In this document: piece after piece, positions 40,367 through 44,919 of the stretch | Numbering within the stretch: the stretch's first letter is position 1 | Layout: every line of letters begins with the position of its first letter | Assembly (NCBI RefSeq): GCF_021596505.1 | Contig: NZ_PJIZ01000040.1 | Location: 1-44,919, forward strand | Length of the DNA: 44,919 bases | Direction of reading: 5' to 3' | DNA from: Nostoc sp. CMAA1605 | GTDB taxonomy: Bacteria > Cyanobacteriota > Cyanobacteriia > Cyanobacteriales > Nostocaceae | Made by a program: the position numbers and the translations under genes | The notes under the pieces: model-generated | Databases searched by the model: none | Seen by the model: the letters and a program-made list of their open reading frames with translations, nothing else | What the model was told of the DNA's origin: nothing

Positions 40367-41608
40367 ATGGAACAAGTGTTGACGCTAGTTTGCAAACTCA
40401 ACCCCTCTCAAAAACAAGCAGAAGAAATCGAATTGGTGCTGAAAGCTTTTGAGTCGGCGTGTAACTATGCCAATCAAAAAGTTAAACCTCAGATAACCAG
40501 CAAGACCACTATTCAAAACATGGTCTATAACGAGATTCGTGCTTTGTTTGGGTTAAGTGCAAGTTTAGCTGTTCGTGCTTGCGCCAGGGTTGGGGCTAAT
40601 CGCAAAACTGCCAAACTAAAAGACAAGCCAGTTAAAGTATTTAAGCCAACATCGGCTGATTATGATGCCAGAATTTTCTCGTTTAGAGAGAAAGACTGGA
40701 CTGTTAGCTTGACTTTAATGAACGGCAGGGAACACATCAAAATTGATGCTGGTAATTATCAAAGAGGTAAATTAAAAGGTAGAAAACCAACATCAGCACA
40801 ACTATGTAAACATCGTGACGGTAACTACTACATCCACATTCAAATTAAAGACAAAACACCAGAACCAATCAAATCTACGCCACTTGCTACAACCGGGGAA
40901 ACCCCGGCAACGCAGTGGCTCAATAATGTAATTGGTGTTGATTTTGGTCGTCGTGACATTGCTGTAACTAGCAATGGTGATAAGTGGGATGGAAAGCAAA
41001 TCAACGATGTTAGAGATAAATTTTCTAGAGTAAGAAGTTCTCTCCAGAAGAAAGCCACGAAAGGCACAAGGTCTACTCGCCGCAGGGCAAGACAGATTTT
41101 GCAACGGTTGTCGGGCAAGGAGAGAAGATTTCAACAGTGGCTAAACCACAACATTAGCAGGTCTATTATTCAGGACGCATTAAAAAATAATGCAGCAGTG
41201 GCAATTGAAGACTTAACAGGCATTCGTAAAAGAACTAATCAAAAACCAAGGAGTAAAACAGAACGTAGACGTTCTAATTCTTGGTCTTTTTATCAGTTAA
41301 GGTCTTTTTTGGAATACAAAGGTGTTCAGTTTGGAGTAGAAATAATTGCTGTTCCTCCAGCTTGGACAAGTCAAGCTTGCCATCAATGCCTACAAATTGG
41401 ACTGCGTTCTGAAAAGCGTTTCAAATGTACTAATGAGGCTTGTTCTTGGAGTGGTGACGCTGATTTAAACGGAGCAAAGAATATTGCTGCTATTGGGGTG
41501 AATTTTGTAAACTCGCCCAGAGGCTCGAAGTGTTTATGCTGTGAACTCAGCGTGGATAGTTCAGGGCTACTAAAAGCCTACACCGCACCTGTAATCAGGT
41601 CGGTGTAG
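40367..41608 (+). CDS. tnpB: TnpB (IS200/IS605-family RNA-guided nuclease)
   Basis: This 413-residue protein keeps all RuvC-type catalytic positions: D192 in GVDFGRRD, E281 in AIEDLTG, and the DADLNGAKN motif around D364/D366. The zinc site has C338-x2-C341 and C354-x4-C359. TnpB proteins are RNA-guided DNA nucleases related to Cas12, whose guide RNA comes from the element's right end. Residues about 170-185 (STPLATTGETPATQWL) are encoded by a 41-bp palindrome (40879-40919), a likely in-frame insertion just before the first RuvC strand. The right-end hairpin overlaps the last codons. The gene appears intact. Confidence 0.9.
   Translation: MEQVLTLVCKLNPSQKQAEEIELVLKAFESACNYANQKVKPQITSKTTIQNMVYNEIRALFGLSASLAVRACARVGANRKTAKLKDKPVKVFKPTSADYDARIFSFREKDWTVSLTLMNGREHIKIDAGNYQRGKLKGRKPTSAQLCKHRDGNYYIHIQIKDKTPEPIKSTPLATTGETPATQWLNNVIGVDFGRRDIAVTSNGDKWDGKQINDVRDKFSRVRSSLQKKATKGTRSTRRRARQILQRLSGKERRFQQWLNHNISRSIIQDALKNNAAVAIEDLTGIRKRTNQKPRSKTERRRSNSWSFYQLRSFLEYKGVQFGVEIIAVPPAWTSQACHQCLQIGLRSEKRFKCTNEACSWSGDADLNGAKNIAAIGVNFVNSPRGSKCLCCELSVDSSGLLKAYTAPVIRSV
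40879..40919. repeat. 41-bp short palindromic element inside tnpB, copy 2
   Basis: Outer arms GCCACT/AGTGGC and inner arms CCGGGG/CCCCGG with an AAA loop. It shares TTGCTACAA and CAACGCA with copy 1 at 40150-40190, while the paired arms differ in sequence but stay complementary. It reads in frame through tnpB. Confidence 0.7.
41578..41608 (+). ncRNA. Right-end hairpin, probable part of the TnpB guide (omega/re) RNA region
   Basis: The hairpin CTACACCGCACCTG-TAAT-CAGGTCGGTGTAG occupies the final ten codons of tnpB. In characterised TnpB systems the guide RNA overlaps the tnpB 3' end and reads into flanking DNA. The RNA itself is inferred and its limits are not visible. Confidence 0.45.
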
Positions 41609-41670
41609 GTAGTTTACTAGCTATATCTGGACGACGAAGCACGCCGGAAATTACTGGGAGGATGAAATAA

Positions 41671-43410
41671 ATGTGTAGTAGACAATACAAGGCACGTAAA
41701 ACATTTAGCAAGTCCTCCGATACACCAGCGTCAAATCCGTTGGAATTACGCCCCTTTGTCGTCCAGCCCCGACCACAAACACCAGAGTTACAGGCTCAGG
41801 AAGAGAAATTAGCACATTCTGATAGTTTGTTGAGGAATATATCAACTTTTCGTCCAGGCTATGAACCACCGCCACCACCACGTATTCAGACTCAGTTAAC
41901 AATTGGTGAGCCAGGGGATAAATATGAGCAAGAAGCAGATCGGGTAGCAGCAGACGTAGTGCAAAGAATTAATGCACCTCAAATGTCTCCGGTTCAGCGA
42001 TCGCAAGTTATAGAAGATGAAAATGAGCTGCAAGCGAAACCACTGGTACAGCGTATGTCGAATGTAGGTAGTATGGCTGCACCGCCCGATTTAGAAGCAT
42101 CAATCCAAGGGTTAAGGGGTAGTGGACAGCCACTAACAGACAGTATCCGAGAACCAATGGAACAGGCATTTGGGGCTAATTTCAGTGGGGTGAAAGTCCA
42201 CACAGATTCTCAATCTGACCAATTGAATCAATTAATTCAGGCAAAAGCTTTTACCACAGGGCAGGATATCTTTTTCCGGCAAGGCGCGTACAACCCCAGT
42301 AGCAATGGAGGACAAGAGTTAATTGCCCATGAGTTAACTCACGTTGTGCAACAGAATGGAGGTGCAGTACAGAGATCACCGCAACCCTCAGAGCAAAACG
42401 CCTCAATGTCGTTTACAGCTAACCCTGAACACTCCATTCAACGTCACCCCGTACACTGGGAAAGGTCTCAAGACGTGCAGAACTTCCTCGGTGTCAACCC
42501 TGGTTGGGCATTTTTCGGTAAGACAAAACTAGGAAGATGTCAAAAAGCGATCCGTGAGTATCAAAGTCTCCCAGAAGATGGATTTGCTGCCAGAAAACAA
42601 AAATTGACTGCGATCGAAAAAGAACTGGTGGCATGGCAGGCGAAGTATGGAGTTACCAAAAAAGATAGTGAAGCAGCACGGCTAATTCCGGTCATACAGA
42701 AGATGGTCAACTATGAGAGAGAAGAAATCGATTTATCAGAACAAAGAGCATCCGGAAAAATAGACCCAGATAAACCATCTTCATGGCGGCAGGCGCGAGA
42801 CTTTCCCACTAATGCTGAATACGAGATTACATTTAGAGCTTTAATGAAGTTAAATCTCGGAAAAACAGGGATAGATGTTCCTAGATTGGGAGAGATGGAT
42901 GCACAGGATAAAAAGAGTTTTCAACAGGCAACACCAGACGCTGTATGTAATTACGCAAATACCGGTGCAAATATATCTGCTAGCCGCAGTTTTCAATTTA
43001 CAAATCAGATAGCAGCTAAGTCTTCATCAAAAGGCAAATCTAATTTGATAGTGGTGCAAGTTATACGTCCCGGATATGGAATCGATGTAGAGCAGAATGC
43101 TTACAATGAGGAGGAGCGACTAGGTATTGATAGTGGCATCACAGAAAAAGATAAGCGGAAAGCCAGAGAGGCTAAAGAGATAGCAACGCTGAAAAATCCG
43201 CCAGAACTGATTCTTGGCTGGGTAGAATTTCCGACAAATGTCATAAATGAGGCAGGTAGTGTAGAAGAGGCGGTGCGAAATAACTTGATCAAATTCGTAT
43301 TTAACCCTGCCTATGGCAAGGGGGAACTGGGGAAAGACTTACCAGAACTCAGTGAGATGAAAAACTTTGTTGAATTGGTACTGATGTGGGCAACATACTT
43401 ACGAACCTGA
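41671..43410 (+). CDS. DUF4157 (eCIS-core type) zinc-peptidase-like protein with unknown C-terminal domain
   Basis: This 579-residue protein has a DUF4157 domain at about residues 85-235. Markers are DKYEQEADRVAADVV, FGANFSGVKVHTD, KAFTTGQDIFF and a zinc-type HELTH (220-224) in LIAHELTHVVQQ. DUF4157 proteins are linked to extracellular contractile injection systems, as components or payloads. The N-terminus is Pro-rich and likely disordered. Residues 260-579 are soluble, charged and not recognised. The ATG is preceded by GGGAGG about 9 bases upstream. No injection-system genes lie in the window. The gene sits directly after the TnpB element. Confidence 0.8.
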   Translation: MCSRQYKARKTFSKSSDTPASNPLELRPFVVQPRPQTPELQAQEEKLAHSDSLLRNISTFRPGYEPPPPPRIQTQLTIGEPGDKYEQEADRVAADVVQRINAPQMSPVQRSQVIEDENELQAKPLVQRMSNVGSMAAPPDLEASIQGLRGSGQPLTDSIREPMEQAFGANFSGVKVHTDSQSDQLNQLIQAKAFTTGQDIFFRQGAYNPSSNGGQELIAHELTHVVQQNGGAVQRSPQPSEQNASMSFTANPEHSIQRHPVHWERSQDVQNFLGVNPGWAFFGKTKLGRCQKAIREYQSLPEDGFAARKQKLTAIEKELVAWQAKYGVTKKDSEAARLIPVIQKMVNYEREEIDLSEQRASGKIDPDKPSSWRQARDFPTNAEYEITFRALMKLNLGKTGIDVPRLGEMDAQDKKSFQQATPDAVCNYANTGANISASRSFQFTNQIAAKSSSKGKSNLIVVQVIRPGYGIDVEQNAYNEEERLGIDSGITEKDKRKAREAKEIATLKNPPELILGWVEFPTNVINEAGSVEEAVRNNLIKFVFNPAYGKGELGKDLPELSEMKNFVELVLMWATYLRT

Positions 43411-43490
43411 GTCGCTAAATGCACCTTTATGAGCGATCGCCCTTCCCGTCAGCTTGCTAAATTAAAATCATATCGCAGCCTTCAGGAGCT

Positions 43491-44054
43491 ATGAACGCTA
43501 CAACTACCCAAACACTAAGCTTAGAAGAGTTTCTCAAGCTCCCAGAAACAAAACCAGCTAGTGAATATATCAATGGTGAAATTTGGCAAAAACCTATGCC
43601 AAAAGGCAAGCATAGCCGCTTACAAATCAAGTTCTGCACTAGTATTAATGATGTAGCAGAAAACCAAAAGATTGCTTATGCGTTTCTAAAATTGCGATGT
43701 AGCTTTGGTATTCGCTCAATAGTTCCTGATGTAGCAGTATTTCTGTGGTCACGTATTCCATTTGAGCCTAACGGAGAACCACCCAACGATTTTTTACTAT
43801 TTCCCGACTGGACAATTGAAATACTTTCTCCAGAACAGAGTTCTAACCGAGTCATTGGTAATATTCTTTACTGTTTACAGCATGGTAGCCAACTAGGTTG
43901 GTTAGTAGATCCAGAGGATCGCTCAATTGTGGTTTTCCGTCCTGAGCAACAACCTGAACTTCTGCAAGCAGAAGACTTCTTACCTGTTTTACCTGAAATT
44001 CCACTGACGCTAACTGTCAATCAAGTTTTTGCATGGCTAAAAATGGGTACTTAA
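43491..44054 (+). CDS. Uma2 family protein (DUF820), paralogue of 9114-9677
   Basis: This 187-residue Uma2 protein has the same segments as the copy at 9114-9677: LSLEEFLKLPET, SEYINGEIWQKPMPK, SIVPDVAVF, DWTIEILSPEQSSNR, GWLVDP and a WLKMG C-terminus. The two are clearly paralogues of equal length. Candidate nuclease residues (Asp in VPDV, Glu in IEIL) are kept. A GGAG lies a few bases before the ATG. Biological target unknown. Confidence 0.85.
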   Translation: MNATTTQTLSLEEFLKLPETKPASEYINGEIWQKPMPKGKHSRLQIKFCTSINDVAENQKIAYAFLKLRCSFGIRSIVPDVAVFLWSRIPFEPNGEPPNDFLLFPDWTIEILSPEQSSNRVIGNILYCLQHGSQLGWLVDPEDRSIVVFRPEQQPELLQAEDFLPVLPEIPLTLTVNQVFAWLKMGT

Positions 44055-44148
44055 GGCTAACCACTGAAATTATGCAGCCATGACAGCGATCGCTTCTTTT
44101 ATAAAAAATCATATCAATGGAGGCGATCGCTATTTGTGCATCTGCATT
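44055..44148. other. HIP1-rich gap between convergent genes
   Basis: Short convergent gap with GCGATCGC octamers at about 44087 and 44123, and a third at 44161 inside the next gene. No clear terminator hairpin is seen. Confidence 0.6.
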
Positions 44149-44730
44149 TTATTTCTTAGGGCGATCGCCTGGGGGACGAGATGGAACACCCAACGCCTCA
44201 ATTAATTGTTGTTCACTCACACCCAATTTAGCTGCTGCACCTTTGAAATCAGGACGGGGAGGGGGGCCTGATGGTCGTTCAGAGGGTGGATTTTCGGGGA
44301 CTCCTAAAGCTTGTTTTAATTGAGTTTCGCTGACTCCTAATTTTTGGGCTGCTGCGGCAAAATTGGGAGGCTGGCGATCGCCTGGAGGTTGGGGTGGAAC
44401 ACCCAAGGCCTCAATTAATTGTTGTTCACTCACACCCAATTTAGCGGCTGCACCTTTGAAATCAGGACGGGGAGGTGGGCCTGATGGTCGTTCAGAAGGC
44501 GGATTTTCGGGGACTCCCAAAGCTTGTTTTAATTCGGCTTCACTCACCCCCAGCTTTTGCGCCGCCGCCGCAAAATCAGGTCTAGGTGGTCTTTGTTGTT
44601 GATTTGGTGTTGGCGAATTTTGGGCTACTGTCGTAGATTGATTAGCGATCGCTGTATTAATAGCGATTAAACCAAAAGTCCCAATAGCTAACGGTAAACT
44701 AGCAGTGATGAAAAGCCGCTTAATACGCAT
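44149..44730 (-). CDS. Secreted protein with tandem helical repeats
   Basis: This 193-residue protein has a signal peptide (to about residue 29) and a mature part of two 71-residue tandem copies. Each copy holds two versions of the unit DFxxAAxKLGVSExxLxxALGVP joined by Pro-rich linkers, giving four units in all. The DNA repeat has a 213-bp period (44185 against 44398) with few changes, so the duplication is recent. Each unit looks like a helix-turn-helix hairpin. Export is predicted. I do not recognise a family and assign no function. Confidence 0.75.
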   Translation of the reverse strand: MRIKRLFITASLPLAIGTFGLIAINTAIANQSTTVAQNSPTPNQQQRPPRPDFAAAAQKLGVSEAELKQALGVPENPPSERPSGPPPRPDFKGAAAKLGVSEQQLIEALGVPPQPPGDRQPPNFAAAAQKLGVSETQLKQALGVPENPPSERPSGPPPRPDFKGAAAKLGVSEQQLIEALGVPSRPPGDRPKK

Positions 44731-44919
44731 AAAACCCTTCCCTGAAGATAAATTTCGTGTGGTCTATGCTTCGATTAAGCCAACTCAAAATTACAGTTTT
44801 ATATTCTCTTAAATTACAGTTTTGTCATCATCCAAGAGTGCCAATTAATTCACCATAGAAGAGAATAGAAATATTTATACTAATCCGACTTGATTAGTGA
44901 AATTACTTACTTAGGGAGG
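44731..44919. other. Right-edge intergenic sequence
   Basis: AT-rich sequence upstream of the secreted repeat protein, holding its promoter. The last bases TACTTACTTAGGGAGG are cut by the window edge and may begin another small element. Confidence 0.4.

Larger units (their letters stand above)
40100..41625 (+). mobile_element. IS200/IS605-type element carrying only tnpB
   Basis: The unit has a tnpB gene flanked by similar subterminal hairpins: left ACACTGAACCTG-TACT-CAGGTCAGTGT (40117-40143) and right CTACACCGCACCTG-TAAT-CAGGTCGGTGTAG (41578-41608). The ACCTG-TAxT-CAGGT core is common to both. There is no tnpA, so mobility would need one elsewhere. Exact ends cannot be set by eye; the limits are approximate. 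Confidence 0.75.

Noticed and set aside
44363..44602. Antisense frame of 79 codons within the secreted repeat protein
   Set aside because: It is the mirror of the tandem repeat; the minus-strand frame has a signal peptide and coherent repeats, the plus-strand frame does not.

Overview
The window looks like chromosomal DNA of a filamentous, heterocyst-type cyanobacterium (Nostoc/Anabaena/Trichormus group). The evidence is the frequent HIP1 octamer GCGATCGC (for example at 527, 751 and 3470), heptameric tandem repeats (TGACTAA, GTGCTGA, CCCCAAT/CCCAATT types), and a typical cyanobacterial gene set: Ycf54, GGPP synthase next to folD, a DesC-type desaturase, DUF2808, PEP-CTERM and ethylene-receptor-like kinase proteins. 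No rRNA, tRNA or CRISPR array was recognised. This assignment is inference from sequence style and gene content only.

Layout. 1-5 kb: a PotA-type ABC ATPase (-) divergent from penicillin-binding protein 2 (+), then a VanY-type DD-carboxypeptidase (-) and a frameshifted DUF2808 gene (-). 5-11 kb: two hypothetical membrane-anchored proteins (+), a TPR lipoprotein, an RNase D-like exonuclease, a Uma2 nuclease-fold protein and a small kinase-like protein (-), then an O6-alkylguanine-DNA alkyltransferase (+). 11-13.4 kb: a fatty-acid desaturase (-) divergent from an unusual TetR regulator that carries a degenerate tyrosine-recombinase-like C-terminal domain, with two operator-like repeats between them. 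14-20 kb: a NUDIX protein, then a giant Ser/Thr kinase-AAA ATPase-GAF-PAS-histidine kinase gene broken into three frames by two single-base frameshifts. 20-26 kb: PhoD-type phosphatase, PEP-CTERM protein, FkbM methyltransferase, AI-2E-type permease, NUDIX, small lipoprotein. 26-29 kb: folD, crtE and a DUF212 (PAP2-like) gene in one direction. 29-32 kb: SPOR-like secreted protein, ycf54, SnoaL-like protein and pdxJ, all minus. 32-39 kb: an ETR1-like hybrid histidine kinase, murF, a TerB-like protein, an unlisted 45-residue single-span protein, KDPG aldolase and a basic lipoprotein. 40-41.6 kb: a TnpB-only IS200/IS605-type element. 41.7-44.9 kb: a DUF4157 (eCIS-core type) zinc-peptidase-like protein with an unrecognised C-terminal half, a second Uma2 protein, and a secreted protein made of a tandem 71-residue duplication.

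Housekeeping functions (peptidoglycan: PBP2, VanY, MurF; isoprenoid/folate/B6: CrtE, FolD, PdxJ; chlorophyll: Ycf54) are interleaved with sensory genes and a dense layer of small repeats. The intergenic DNA is the most distinctive part. It holds short tandem repeats, at least three families of MITE-like elements with terminal inverted repeats, and several short palindromes. One palindrome family sits in-frame inside tnpB, and another shows a compensatory base-pair change between copies. The strongest leads for something new are the TetR/recombinase-fold fusion with its repeated operator-like sites, the DUF4157 protein with an unknown C-terminal domain, the palindrome inside tnpB, and the 45-residue protein. 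All three frameshifts can be repaired by adding one G to a short G run on the minus strand, so sequencing error must be excluded before calling them pseudogenes.
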